DNA of 64,000 nucleotides from Alistipes montrealensis (GTDB taxonomy: Bacteria; Bacteroidota; Bacteroidia; Bacteroidales; Rikenellaceae), in NCBI RefSeq assembly GCF_018362775.1, contig NZ_JAGYXY010000002.1, forward strand, positions 1 through 64,000, read 5' to 3'. Under the pieces are notes generated by a model that was not told where the DNA came from, did not search any database, and saw only the letters and a list, made by a program, of their open reading frames with translations. Shown piece after piece: positions 53,831-63,288 of this stretch; position 1 is the first letter of the stretch, and the number at the start of each line of letters is the position of its first letter. The position numbers and the translations under genes were made by a program.

Positions 53831-56800
53831 TTAAAACTCCAGTTTAATGTTAAATCCGAAACTCCGGACCGTCGGCATGCCGAATACGTCGATTCCCTGG
53901 TTGTCGTTGCCTGTCGAGAGGATAAGGTCGGGATCGAACGGCGCGGCATTGTAGATGAAAAAGAGGTTACGGGCCACAAACGATACCGTAGCGCCGCTGA
54001 ACACGCCCGTTCGCCGCAACAGCTTGCCGGGCAGCGCATAGGAGAGCGACACTTCGCGCAGGCGGATGTTCGTCGCATCGTACATGTAATATTCTGTCAC
54101 CCCGGCGCGGCCTCCGACCAATTTGTAGAAACTCCGCACATTCTCGATCCGCCGCCCTTCGAGCGTCACATAGCCCCGGTCGCGCGCATCGGCCGTCGCT
54201 TTTGTAACGCCGTAGGAGTCGAGGTCGGCCATCGTCTGCGACAGCACATGGCCTCCGTAGCGGCAATCGACGAGCATCGACAACGACACGCCCTTGTAGG
54301 AAAACGTATTGTTCCACGACAACGCGAACACCGGATTGGCGTTGCCCACCTTGACGGTGTTTCCCTCGCCTCTGGTCCGGGGCAGCCCGGCGTAATCCCC
54401 GTCGGTCTCGTAGACGATAGCCCCGTTTTCGTCGCGTTCGAACGCCCGGCCGTAAATATCGCCGATCGAACCGCCTTCGACCAGTTTCATGGCGTAGGAC
54501 GAAGAGAAGCTCGACGGGCCGTAGACATATTCGCGCAGTTCGTCATGGAGCTTGATTACGCGGTTCTTGTTGTAGGAAAAATTGACCGTCGACTGCCACG
54601 TCAGCGCCTTTCCGTAGACCGGATAGGCGTTGAGCGAAATCTCCACGCCTTCGTTCTCGATGTTTCCGGCATTCTCGTACCGGAAAGCATAGGCTTCGCC
54701 CGAAAGCGCCGGCAACTTGAAGAACTGGTTGCGGGTGTTGGTCTTGTAATAAGTCGCATTGACACCCAGCCGGTCCCCGAAGAAGCGCCATTCGAGACCG
54801 GCCTCGACAGCCTGGGTCATTTCGGGCTTGAGTTCGGTTCCGGGAGCCGCATCCGCAGCGTTTATGCCTCCGCCGGCCGTCACGTGGGCCTTCGGATTGG
54901 TAATGAACATCGGGATGTCGTTGCCCACGCGGCTCCACGTCAGGCGCACCTTGCCCAGCGAAATCCACTCCGGCAGTTTGAACATCTTGCCGATCACCCA
55001 CGACGTACCCAGCGAGTAGTAAAAGTAGCCCCTCCCCTCGGCCGAAGTGTAGGCCAATGTCGAAGCCCAGTCGTTGCGCCCCGTAACCTCGAAGGTGAGG
55101 CTTTCGGCATATTTGACCGACGCCGTGGCGAACAGCGACTGTATCTGGCGGCGGGCGTCGATCTGTTCGTCGACATAGGCCGAACTGTTCATGACGATGT
55201 TGGCGACGTTGAAAACGTTGGGATAGTAGAGCGACGCGGTTTTCGAATCCATCCGCAGCGAGTTGACCGTACGGTCGTTGAGCGACGCCCCGGCTGTCGC
55301 ACTGAAGATCCACTTCTCCGAAAAACGCTTGTCGAACAGGGCCAGCACCTCGCCGTTGAAAAGCGTCTCCGAGAAACTGCTCTCGACATAACGCCCGTTC
55401 GCCCCGGCCAGCGCCGGAGCCGTCGACGCATAGAACTTCTGGCGGACCTTGTCGCTGAAGTGGTCCACATTGGCGCGGGCCCTGATCCGAAGCCAGTCGT
55501 TCACCTTCCAGTCGGCCGACAGCGAAGCCATCACCCGGTTGCGGACGCTCCGGCTGCGAATACGGTTGACGATCCAGTAGGGATTTTGCTCGAAATCGTC
55601 GCTCGGGGCGATCCACTGCTGCACACCCAGCTTGCGGTCCTGGTCATAGACCTCGAAATGCTCCCGGTAAGGAGTTATGTCCTCACCGCGCGGAAACCGG
55701 TAAAGCCCGACCAGCGGATTCATGTAGAAACCGCCCGGCACGGGTTTATCCTCCACGGCCTGGCGCATGAAACTGATGTTCCCGTCGAGGCGGAGCCGCT
55801 CGCGGAACAACTCCGATGTCGTGCGCAGGTTGAAATTATGGCGCATCAAACGGTTCTTCCCGGTGATGCCCCGTTCGGCGGTATTGGCGTAGGAGAAATA
55901 GTTCTGAAGTTGTTTCGACCCCGTCGAGACCGAGACGGAGTTTATCGCCGTTATGCCCGTACGGAAAAACTCCCCGGCGTTGTCGTAAGCCTTTACCCCG
56001 CCACGTGCACCCCAACTCTCCACACCGCCGCTCGCTCCGTAACGGTCCTGGAATTCGGGCAGGCTGAAAGGAGTCTGAAAGGTAAGGTTCGTCGAGAATA
56101 TCACGGGCTGCTGCTTCCCGGCTGAGCCTTTCTTGGTCGTAATCAGGATGACGCCGTTCGCAGCCTGGCTGCCGTAGAGCGCAGCCGCCGGAGCGCCCTT
56201 GAGTACCGAAACGCTCTCGATGTCCTCGGCATTGAGGTTCGAAATGCCGTCGCCGCCGTCGCGGTTTCCGGCGTCGGCGATTCCGCCGATGGCCGAATAG
56301 GCCTGCTCGGGCGAGGAGTTGAGCATCGGCATGCCGTCGACCACATACAAGGGCTGGTTGTCGCTGGCCACCGAACGAACGCCGCGGATGCTCACCTTGG
56401 CCGACGATCCCGCCCCCGAGGAGCTCTGGTTGACCTGCATTCCGGCCGATTTACCGGCAAGCGAGAGGATCAGATTCGGCGATTTGACCGCCGTGAGCTG
56501 CGAACCTTTGATCTTGTCGGCGGCATAAGTCAGGTCGACGTAGTTGCGTTCGAGGCCCAGGGCCGTCACGATCACGTCTTCGATGGACTTCACGTCCTCC
56601 TGCAAGACGATCTCCAGTTCGGTGCGGCTCCCCGGCACGATGCGGCGCGGAAGATACCCCAGGCATGAAAAGTCGAGTACGGCGCCCGGACGGACGCTGA
56701 TCGAGAACCCGCCGTCCGAGAGCGTAGCCACCCCGTTCGGGGTTCCGTATTCCACGACGGTAACCCCGACCAACGGATTCCCCGCTTCGTCGGCTACACG

Positions 56801-56935
56801 GCCTTTAACGACTGTTTTCTGCGGCGCAGATTGTGCACAGACCACAGGACCGGGCGCAAAACACGACCAGACGACCAGGAGCAAAGCGGCTGTAAACCTC
56901 ACATATCCCGGACGCAATTTTTCAATACCATGCAT
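53831..56935 (-). CDS. SusC/RagA-like TonB-dependent outer-membrane transporter
   Basis: The ATG at 56935 (MHGIEKLRPG) gives 1034 residues with a signal sequence ending PVVCAQ. A longer reading to 57019 would start upstream of the likely promoter. A CarboxypepD_reg-like domain (VVKGRVADEAGNPLVGVTVVEYGT) precedes the plug domain (SAKVSIRGVRSVASDNQPLYVVDGMPM, then LKGAPAAALYGSQAANGVILITTKKG). The barrel ends in FGFNIKLEF with the terminal aromatic needed for assembly. It imports a ligand with energy from TonB, together with its SusD partner. Confidence 0.95.
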   Translation of the reverse strand: MHGIEKLRPGYVRFTAALLLVVWSCFAPGPVVCAQSAPQKTVVKGRVADEAGNPLVGVTVVEYGTPNGVATLSDGGFSISVRPGAVLDFSCLGYLPRRIVPGSRTELEIVLQEDVKSIEDVIVTALGLERNYVDLTYAADKIKGSQLTAVKSPNLILSLAGKSAGMQVNQSSSGAGSSAKVSIRGVRSVASDNQPLYVVDGMPMLNSSPEQAYSAIGGIADAGNRDGGDGISNLNAEDIESVSVLKGAPAAALYGSQAANGVILITTKKGSAGKQQPVIFSTNLTFQTPFSLPEFQDRYGASGGVESWGARGGVKAYDNAGEFFRTGITAINSVSVSTGSKQLQNYFSYANTAERGITGKNRLMRHNFNLRTTSELFRERLRLDGNISFMRQAVEDKPVPGGFYMNPLVGLYRFPRGEDITPYREHFEVYDQDRKLGVQQWIAPSDDFEQNPYWIVNRIRSRSVRNRVMASLSADWKVNDWLRIRARANVDHFSDKVRQKFYASTAPALAGANGRYVESSFSETLFNGEVLALFDKRFSEKWIFSATAGASLNDRTVNSLRMDSKTASLYYPNVFNVANIVMNSSAYVDEQIDARRQIQSLFATASVKYAESLTFEVTGRNDWASTLAYTSAEGRGYFYYSLGTSWVIGKMFKLPEWISLGKVRLTWSRVGNDIPMFITNPKAHVTAGGGINAADAAPGTELKPEMTQAVEAGLEWRFFGDRLGVNATYYKTNTRNQFFKLPALSGEAYAFRYENAGNIENEGVEISLNAYPVYGKALTWQSTVNFSYNKNRVIKLHDELREYVYGPSSFSSSYAMKLVEGGSIGDIYGRAFERDENGAIVYETDGDYAGLPRTRGEGNTVKVGNANPVFALSWNNTFSYKGVSLSMLVDCRYGGHVLSQTMADLDSYGVTKATADARDRGYVTLEGRRIENVRSFYKLVGGRAGVTEYYMYDATNIRLREVSLSYALPGKLLRRTGVFSGATVSFVARNLFFIYNAAPFDPDLILSTGNDNQGIDVFGMPTVRSFGFNIKLEF

Positions 56936-56967
56936 AAGGGCGTCACTTATCACAGAATAATCCGCCA

Positions 56968-56975
56968 CAAAAATA
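56968..56975 (-). promoter_or_regulatory. Putative susC promoter -7 box
   Basis: TATTTTTG on the minus strand, 32 bp upstream of the ATG at 56935; the -33 region is weak. Confidence 0.45.
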
Positions 56976-57124
56976 GCAAATTTAACATAAACGGCATAAA
57001 AAAGCACAAAAAAGACCAATTTATCTCATACATTTACGTTTATCAGGTCGGGCCGGGAAACAAACCGGTAAAAATGGTAGCTACGACCGTAATTCGTATA
57101 ACCGCCGTTGTCCCGGAATTTAGG

Positions 57125-57132
57125 TATCTTTG
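57125..57132 (+). promoter_or_regulatory. Promoter -7 box of the MBL-fold gene
   Basis: TATCTTTG lies 20 bp upstream of the ATG at 57153; an in-frame start at 57108 would be upstream of it. Confidence 0.55.
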
Positions 57133-57152
57133 CAGCATACAATCTGCAAATC

Positions 57153-58259
57153 ATGTCTGTCAAGAAAAAAAGAAGAAAAATGGGAATGATCATAGGTCTG
57201 GTCCTCGCGGCGGCGATTGCCGCCGGGATAATCGCCGTCCTGCCGGGCTTCGGACGCCTGCCCCGGGGTGAACGGCGCGAACGGGTCCTCAATTCGCCGA
57301 ACTACCGCGACGGCCAGTTCCGCAACCTCGAACCCAGCCCCCTGATGGCCGGCGGCAAAGGACGCGTGCGCGGCATGCTCGAATTCCTGTTCAGCAAAAA
57401 GGAGGGACTGCGCCCCGACCGCCCCGTGACGGCGATCCGCACCGACCTCAGGGCGCTCGCGCCGGAGAGCGACCTGGCGGTCTGGTTCGGCCACTCCTCC
57501 TGCCTGATCCAGGCCGACGGGCGGCGCGCGCTCGTCGATCCGGTTTTCCTCAGCGCAGCGCCCCTCCCGCTGCTTAACCGGCCGTTCAAAGGCGCCGATC
57601 TTTACCGTCCGGAGGATATGCCCGACATCGACTACCTGATCATCACCCACGACCACTGGGACCACCTCGACCGCGGGACCGTCACAGCGCTCAGGCCGCG
57701 CATCCGGACGGTCGTCTGCCCGCTGGGCGTCGGAGAACATTTCGAATACTGGGGCTTTCCCAAAGAGCGGATCGTGGAACTCGACTGGCACGAGCAAGCT
57801 GCGCTCGACGACGGCTTCACCATCCGCTGCCTGCCCGCGCGCCATTTCTCGGGACGCGGGCTGAACTCCAACCAGACGCTCTGGGGATCGTTCCTGCTGC
57901 AATCGCCTTCGCGGAAAATCTACATAGGCGGCGACGGCGGTTACGGGAAACATTTCGCCCAGATCGGCCGCGAATTCCCGGACATCGACCTGGCGATACT
58001 CGAAAACGGACAATATAACGAAGCGTGGCGGTACATCCACACCCTGCCCGGCCAACTGGCGCAGGCGGCCAAAGACCTCGCGGCAAAACAAATCCTGACC
58101 GTCCACCACTCCAAATACGCCCTCGCCCGGCATCCCTGGGACGAACCGCTGAAGACCGAAGCGGCGCTGGCCGCCGACACCACGCTGCACGTCCTGCGCC
58201 CCGAGATCGGCGAAGTTGTTCGGCTCGCAGCCCCGCAAGCGGCCGCCGTATCCCGCTAA
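57153..58259 (+). CDS. Membrane-anchored metallo-beta-lactamase-fold hydrolase (NAPE-PLD/UlaG-like)
   Basis: A 368-residue protein with a basic N-terminus (MSVKKKRRKMG) and one membrane helix at about 12-32. The MBL domain has the zinc motif THDHWDH (165-171), ARHFSGRG, GGDGGYGKHF and VHHSKYALARHPWDEPL. That set is characteristic of the COG2220 group, which includes NAPE-PLD-like phosphodiesterases. The active site is probably periplasmic. The natural substrate cannot be stated. Confidence 0.88.
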   Translation: MSVKKKRRKMGMIIGLVLAAAIAAGIIAVLPGFGRLPRGERRERVLNSPNYRDGQFRNLEPSPLMAGGKGRVRGMLEFLFSKKEGLRPDRPVTAIRTDLRALAPESDLAVWFGHSSCLIQADGRRALVDPVFLSAAPLPLLNRPFKGADLYRPEDMPDIDYLIITHDHWDHLDRGTVTALRPRIRTVVCPLGVGEHFEYWGFPKERIVELDWHEQAALDDGFTIRCLPARHFSGRGLNSNQTLWGSFLLQSPSRKIYIGGDGGYGKHFAQIGREFPDIDLAILENGQYNEAWRYIHTLPGQLAQAAKDLAAKQILTVHHSKYALARHPWDEPLKTEAALAADTTLHVLRPEIGEVVRLAAPQAAAVSR

Positions 58260-58420
58260 AACAGGTCCGGCCCGAAACGCCGGGGTCCGCCGCCCGGCCC
58301 CGTACTACCCCATCCCGCCCCAGTCTCACGGCATTCGGCTGATTATCCGGACTTTTCCTCGCATCAGCCCAGGCGTCTCTGGTATGCAAATTGCTCGAAG
58401 AGGAAGAAATTCCTTATACC

Positions 58421-59008
58421 ATGGACAATATTTCCTCACTGATCGAAAATTCGAAGCAGGCCGTCCGCTACTGGTGGCTGCTGCTGATCATCGGCATCGC
58501 GCTCTTCGTCGTCGGCGTGCTGACCTTCGTCTATCCGGCCCAGAGCTACCTGGGCATGTCGCTCCTCTTCGGCTGGCTGATGCTGCTTTCGGGCATCCTG
58601 GAGGTCGTACTCTCGTCGGCCAACAGGCACTTCATCACGGGCCGCGGCTGGATGATGGCCGGAGGCATCATCGAGATCATCCTCGGCATCATCCTGATCT
58701 TCAACGTCGGGCTCTCGGCCGCCACGCTGCCCATCTTCCTCGGGTTCTGGCTCATGATGCGCGGATTCAGCGCCATCGGCCTGGGCGGCGACATGAGCGC
58801 CATGGAGATCGCCGGCTCGGGCTGGACCATCTTCACGGGCGTTTTGCTGCTGCTCTGCTCGTTGTGGATTTTGTTCCAGCCCTTGGTTATCGGCACTACG
58901 GCCGTCATCGTCTGGGTCGGCATCACATTGCTCCTGGCCGGCATCACGGCCATCTCGCTGGCCCTCCAGCTCCGCAACGCCCACCACTGCCTGCGCGGCG
59001 ACTGCTGA
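58421..59008 (+). CDS. HdeD-like membrane protein (DUF308)
   Basis: A 195-residue integral membrane protein starting MDNISSLIENSKQAVRYWWL. Six hydrophobic helices are arranged as three DUF308 pairs, with GVLTFVYPAQS, GWMMAGGIIEIILGIILIF and GWTIFTGVLLLLCSLWILF. E. coli HdeD is tied to acid resistance at high cell density; that role is only suggestive here. The longer reading from 58391 adds an acidic stretch and is not favoured. Confidence 0.88.
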   Translation: MDNISSLIENSKQAVRYWWLLLIIGIALFVVGVLTFVYPAQSYLGMSLLFGWLMLLSGILEVVLSSANRHFITGRGWMMAGGIIEIILGIILIFNVGLSAATLPIFLGFWLMMRGFSAIGLGGDMSAMEIAGSGWTIFTGVLLLLCSLWILFQPLVIGTTAVIVWVGITLLLAGITAISLALQLRNAHHCLRGDC

Positions 59009-59019
59009 CGCCCGCCGAC

Positions 59020-59061
59020 AAAAAAACCGGGACGATCCTGCACAAGGTCGTCCCGGTTTTT
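59020..59061. terminator. Bidirectional terminator between hdeD-like and the OmpA/TPR gene
   Basis: AAAAACCGGGACGA pairs with TCGTCCCGGTTTTT around 12 nt. Confidence 0.9.
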
Positions 59062-59075
59062 CATTCCCGCAGCAG

Positions 59076-61565
59076 CTATTCGAAATCCTCTTTGAACAAC
59101 CCGTACTTACGAATCAGGCGGGAAATTTCGGGATCGAGGTTCCCGCGGAATTTCAGGCTTTCACGCAATTCCACCGAGCGCAGGAAATATTTCACGGCCT
59201 GCTCCTCGTCGCCCAGACGCGCCGCGAGAATCGCCAGCATGTACTGGATATCGGGTGTTGTGGCCGCCCCCGGCTCGGCGCGCAGGATGCGGTAGGCGGC
59301 GGCATCGTAGCCCAGCGACATGTAGGCCAACGCCGTATTGCGGTCTTCGTAGGGACGCAGGATCGCGAGCGCCTCTTCGTAACGGCGCTTTCGGAGCAAC
59401 TCCACGGCGTGCATGTAGTTCGAATCGACCTCGGTCGTGTAGACCGTGTCCTGCTGCATGCCGCGGCGGTGGAGGTTAAACCTGAAATCTACGGCGCGCA
59501 TCTGCGGGTAGATCACCCGGCGCAGGCGGTCGTAGGCTTTGGGATACTTCATCCGGATACGCCATTCGCGGGTATCGGGATTCCCCTCCCACTTCATCAT
59601 GGCAAGCACCTCCTGCTTGTCGGCGATCAGCGTATCGGCAACAGCCAGCCGGTAGAGTTCGTCCCAGTCCTCGGCCAGCCACTTCGTACGCAGCAGGTTC
59701 GGCAGGTCGGGAAGTTCTTCCGCCGGCTTAACGAGTACCTGCCGGCCGTTTTCGTCGAGCGTATAGCTGGCCGAAACCTTGAGCGAATCGTACAGCGTGC
59801 GGAACTCCGACACGAGCACGCGGCGCAGCGCCTCGGCGCGTTCGCGGGCCAGCCGGTCGTTGACCTGCCAGGTTCCTTCGGGCGACGCCGTGGCCCGCAG
59901 CGTGATGCTGTCGATGATGTAGACCGGATCGGTCATCAAATCGCGCGTCAGCGACCGCACGGCGGCAATCTGGCGGCGGTTGGCGGTCAGCGTGTCCACG
60001 AGGGTCGACTTTCCCGAGGGGAAGGTGAAGAAGAAACGCGCATTGGCCTCCGCGTCGCGCAGCACGATGCGCTGCATGTAACGGGTCGTCTCGTCGAGGA
60101 ACGTGGTCATCGAAGCGACGTTGTAGGTCAGCGTATCCGACCGGGTGATGCGATACGTCCGCCCGCTCCGGTCCTCGACCTCTCCGGCAAGGCAGAGGTA
60201 AAGTTTCGAGGTGTTTTCGTCGGCCTGCACCTGTTCGGTATAGTAATAATCCACCCGTCCGTCGGGCCGGTAAATCACCGTATCGAGCCGGGCGTCGGCA
60301 TAGTAGGGATGGCGCACGAGACGCGCAAAAGCCACAGGGCTGTTCGCCGCCAGCTCCCGGTTGCGCTGAACCTCGGCGTCGCGGAGCATGTTGCGCTGCA
60401 CCTCCGCCGTGTCGATACCGTTCAGGTTCGCCAGGCGGTCGGCGACATAGAGTTTGCGAATCCGGTAATTCTCCCGGGCAGCGCTGTCGCCGGTCTCGCG
60501 CAGCATTCCTTCGACCGCCGGACGGCGCAGCCCCGTGTAGGCGAGCCGCTGTCCGGCCAGTGTACGTATCCGGGCATTGTCGGCCGTATAAACATCGCCG
60601 TACACGCGTCCCGGAGTCTCTGTCAGCGAACGGATGTAAGCCTCGCGCCGGCGGCCTCCGCCGACGGGGTATTCTCCCTCCACACGGGTATACACCTCGC
60701 CGCCGGGCAGCACGTCATCGCCCTCGTAGGCATGACGAAAACGGGGTGCGAAATAGTCGTTCAGATGGTCGAACTTGTCGTTCGCATCGGGCACATAGGA
60801 GGTCCGCTGCTGCACCTTGCGGTCGGTCGTCAGCACATACCTGCGCAGCCGGGCATACTGCCGGCGGCGTTCGCCGCGGGTCGTCCAGCCCACAACCTTG
60901 TCGAACATCGCCTCTTCGGGCTCCATGTGTTCCAGGCGATCCCGGGCATCGGCATACTTCGCCCGTTCTTCCGCCACATAATTCATATACCTAAAATACC
61001 CCTTTTTGTCGCCGAAGCGCGCGAAATAATCGGCGCTGTCGACGATTCGCCCGAGGTAATGGTCGTAACGGGCATATTCGCGCCGCTGCATCGTGCGAAA
61101 GCGGTCGCCGCTGTAAACCAGCGGATCGAACGGAAGCGTATCCGCCCCTTTGAGCAGTTGCGGATCGACCACCAACTGCCAGTTCCGGGCCTGCAGTTCC
61201 TGCGGAACCGACACGATGAACTCGACGTTGATCTTGCCGTTGCGCTCCACCAGGTTGCGGCGGTTCGAAGCCGAAATGACCACCTCGTCGATGGCCACCG
61301 ACATCATCTTCTCGCCCGACACCGAATCGACGGCAACCGGCGTAATGAAGAGTTCCGTGCCGTCCTGCTTGCGGTAGGTAATGATTTTCTGCGCACGGAC
61401 CGTATCGGCCGCCGCCGTCACAGGTGTCTGCGCCGTCCGGGCCGGCAGGTGCACCCCCACTTCGGGATCGCTCTTGCTCAGTTTGCGGATGTTTCCGCAT
61501 CCGGACAGGAACGCGCCCGCGGCAACGACTGCCGCGGCATATCCTATCCATTCTCGCCGTTTCAT
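59076..61565 (-). CDS. Large lipoprotein with OmpA-like and TPR-like C-terminal regions
   Basis: An 829-residue lipoprotein (Cys23 in AFLSGCGN). Residues 100-160 (NRRNLVERNGKINVEFIVSVPQ) look like a beta-rich domain. A long middle region is rich in Arg, Tyr and Asp. ITLRATASPEGTWQVNDRLARERAEALRRVL (about 553-584) resembles an OmpA-like peptidoglycan-binding domain. The C-terminal 120 residues look like tetratricopeptide helices (AVELLRKRRYEEALAILRPY). It is third in an operon after DUF3575 and DUF3868 genes, an arrangement seen near fimbria-type loci in Bacteroidales. The exact role is unknown. Confidence 0.82.
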   Translation of the reverse strand: MKRREWIGYAAAVVAAGAFLSGCGNIRKLSKSDPEVGVHLPARTAQTPVTAAADTVRAQKIITYRKQDGTELFITPVAVDSVSGEKMMSVAIDEVVISASNRRNLVERNGKINVEFIVSVPQELQARNWQLVVDPQLLKGADTLPFDPLVYSGDRFRTMQRREYARYDHYLGRIVDSADYFARFGDKKGYFRYMNYVAEERAKYADARDRLEHMEPEEAMFDKVVGWTTRGERRRQYARLRRYVLTTDRKVQQRTSYVPDANDKFDHLNDYFAPRFRHAYEGDDVLPGGEVYTRVEGEYPVGGGRRREAYIRSLTETPGRVYGDVYTADNARIRTLAGQRLAYTGLRRPAVEGMLRETGDSAARENYRIRKLYVADRLANLNGIDTAEVQRNMLRDAEVQRNRELAANSPVAFARLVRHPYYADARLDTVIYRPDGRVDYYYTEQVQADENTSKLYLCLAGEVEDRSGRTYRITRSDTLTYNVASMTTFLDETTRYMQRIVLRDAEANARFFFTFPSGKSTLVDTLTANRRQIAAVRSLTRDLMTDPVYIIDSITLRATASPEGTWQVNDRLARERAEALRRVLVSEFRTLYDSLKVSASYTLDENGRQVLVKPAEELPDLPNLLRTKWLAEDWDELYRLAVADTLIADKQEVLAMMKWEGNPDTREWRIRMKYPKAYDRLRRVIYPQMRAVDFRFNLHRRGMQQDTVYTTEVDSNYMHAVELLRKRRYEEALAILRPYEDRNTALAYMSLGYDAAAYRILRAEPGAATTPDIQYMLAILAARLGDEEQAVKYFLRSVELRESLKFRGNLDPEISRLIRKYGLFKEDFE

Positions 61566-61577
61566 CTCCGGAGGGGA

Positions 61578-62075
61578 TTATTTGCGGGAGGTGTCGACCG
61601 CACCGTTCACATCGGCCGTAAACACCCGCCGGACACCGCCCGGCGAAGTCTGTACCTGACGCAGCACGAGCGTAGCGCCGGCCATCCAGCTTTCATAAGG
61701 GACCTTCATCTCGTAGCGGAACACCTGGTCGGTTTTCCGGTCGGCATTGATGGTCATATACGGCTGCCGCTCGGCCCAATAGGAGCCCGAAAGACGGCGG
61801 CGGCGCTCCTGCATGTGCTGCTGGTAGCGTCCGTTGATCAGGATGTGGGGGAAGAGTTTCACCGACTTGCGGTCGGGAGTGCTCAACTCGGGCAGGATCG
61901 TCCAACTCTGCGAACGGGTCACGGCCTTGCGCGACACCGCGATTTCCAGCACCATGTGCAGTTCGCCGTTACTTTCGGAGAGCACCTTGCGGGTCACGGC
62001 GACATCGCCTACGATCTGGGCGCGGAGCGAAAGCGCGGCCAGGAGAAATACGAAAAGGAGACAGTATTTTTTCAT
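61578..62075 (-). CDS. DUF3868 protein
   Basis: A 165-residue protein with a signal peptide (MKKYCLLFVFLLAALSLRAQ). Beta-strand pattern with GELHMVLEIAVSRKAVTRSQSW and LSTPDRKSVKLFPHILINGRYQQH, which fits DUF3868 as known from Bacteroides. It is periplasmic or surface-bound. It is 12 bp after the DUF3575 gene and 12 bp before the OmpA/TPR lipoprotein gene. Confidence 0.8.
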   Translation of the reverse strand: MKKYCLLFVFLLAALSLRAQIVGDVAVTRKVLSESNGELHMVLEIAVSRKAVTRSQSWTILPELSTPDRKSVKLFPHILINGRYQQHMQERRRRLSGSYWAERQPYMTINADRKTDQVFRYEMKVPYESWMAGATLVLRQVQTSPGGVRRVFTADVNGAVDTSRK

Positions 62076-62087
62076 GGGTCGCAGCGT

Positions 62088-62681
62088 TTATTTCTTGGAA
62101 TTGAACAGGTAGACGAACGTAACGCCGACTTCGGTGGGAATCGGCAGGAACCGTTTGGTATCGACATACGATTTGCGTTTCGGACCGTTCACCGGCTCGG
62201 CATGGTAACTCAGGCGCGCCAGTCCGGCTCCGGCCGAAAGTTCGAGGTTCCAATGGGGGCTGACGTAAAACTGATAACCGATGCTGAAGCCCGCGCCGAC
62301 GAACGAACCCTTGTAGTAATTCGTCTTCAGCCCTTGCAGAATCCGGTTGCCGATGATCGGGAGCTTGAAACCGCCGACCTCGAACTTGCCGCCGATGGCA
62401 TGCACCCCGAAAAAGAGACGCGTGTACTTCTCGGTCACCCAGTAGCGGTACTCGGGGCGAATGAACCAATGCTGGATTTTGTTGTCCGAACCGATGGTCC
62501 AGGGGTTGTAGTTGGCCGAAAAGCCCACTGTGGAGTGTTTGCTGACAGCCACTTCGGCCCCCACGTTCAGGGTCGTCGTAGCCCAGTAAAGCAGGTTGGT
62601 CTTCACGACCACCTGCTGCGCAGACGCTCCCGGCCAGCCGCACACAGCCAGCAGAAGCATCAGAACGATCTTCTTATTCAT
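62088..62681 (-). CDS. DUF3575 outer-membrane beta-barrel protein
   Basis: The ATG at 62681 gives 197 residues with a signal peptide ending GASAQ. VVKTNLLYWATTTLNVGAEV, NYNPWTIGSDNKIQHWFIRPEYRYW and FFGVHAIGGKFEVG are diagnostic of DUF3575. Alternating strands end in TFVYLFNSKK, as for a small outer-membrane barrel. It is the first gene of the three-gene operon; no fimbrillin gene lies nearby in the window. The 250 bp upstream show no further gene. Confidence 0.9.
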   Translation of the reverse strand: MNKKIVLMLLLAVCGWPGASAQQVVVKTNLLYWATTTLNVGAEVAVSKHSTVGFSANYNPWTIGSDNKIQHWFIRPEYRYWVTEKYTRLFFGVHAIGGKFEVGGFKLPIIGNRILQGLKTNYYKGSFVGAGFSIGYQFYVSPHWNLELSAGAGLARLSYHAEPVNGPKRKSYVDTKRFLPIPTEVGVTFVYLFNSKK

Positions 62682-62931
62682 AATACACAGATTGATTCGC
62701 GTTTGCACCTGTCCGAGCGGGCCAAAATAGCCGTTCCCGTCGCCTTTTCAGACAGTTATCGGTACAAAATTGGCCATAAAACCCAGAAATACATGTATCA
62801 TAAACAATACAAAACACCGGAAGGTTCAAAAAGTTCCGGATGCGAACCCGCTGGTTCTGAATGCTTCCATGTGAAGAATTTGGCTTTTCAGCCGGAAACG
62901 ACTACCTTTCGTACGCAAAAATACCCGATTG

Positions 62932-63288
62932 ATGCTGAAACTAACGATCGCAATACTCGCGGCGACCCTGCTGACCGCCTGCGGAGGTCCGGGACGACGG
63001 GCCGAAAAGCAACCCCAAAAAACGGTTTTGTGCGGCGGCTATACCCAGCAGCGCCCCCTCAGCGACGCCGAGCGAGCGCTGTTCCGTCAGGCGACTGACA
63101 GTTTGACAGGCGTGAACTACACCCCGGAAAGCGTCGCCACGCAGGTCGTGGCGGGAACCAACTACCGCTTCGTCTGCACGGCGAAGGCCGCAACACCCGA
63201 CCCCGCGGCCTACGAGGCCGAAATCATCGTCTACCAGCCGCTGCCGGGACGGGGCGAGCCGAAAATCACGAAAATCACGCGTCTGTAA
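62932..63288 (+). CDS. Small lipoprotein with a cystatin-like motif
   Basis: A 118-residue protein from the ATG at 62932, with a lipoprotein signal ending TLLTAC. After a short linker, LCGGYTQQRPLSDAERALF is followed by a helix and then QVVAGTNYRFVC. This has the Q-x-V-x-G signature of cystatins and a second strand pair EAEIIVYQPLPG. Cystatins inhibit papain-like cysteine proteases; here the fold match is by motif only. The 3' end overlaps the convergent DUF488 gene by 14 bp. Confidence 0.75.
   Translation: MLKLTIAILAATLLTACGGPGRRAEKQPQKTVLCGGYTQQRPLSDAERALFRQATDSLTGVNYTPESVATQVVAGTNYRFVCTAKAATPDPAAYEAEIIVYQPLPGRGEPKITKITRL

Noticed and set aside
52364..56125. 1253-codon antisense ORF opposite the SusC/SusD genes
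   Set aside because: Same cause: a stop-free frame opposite GC-rich coding DNA, while the SusC/SusD frames carry all family features.
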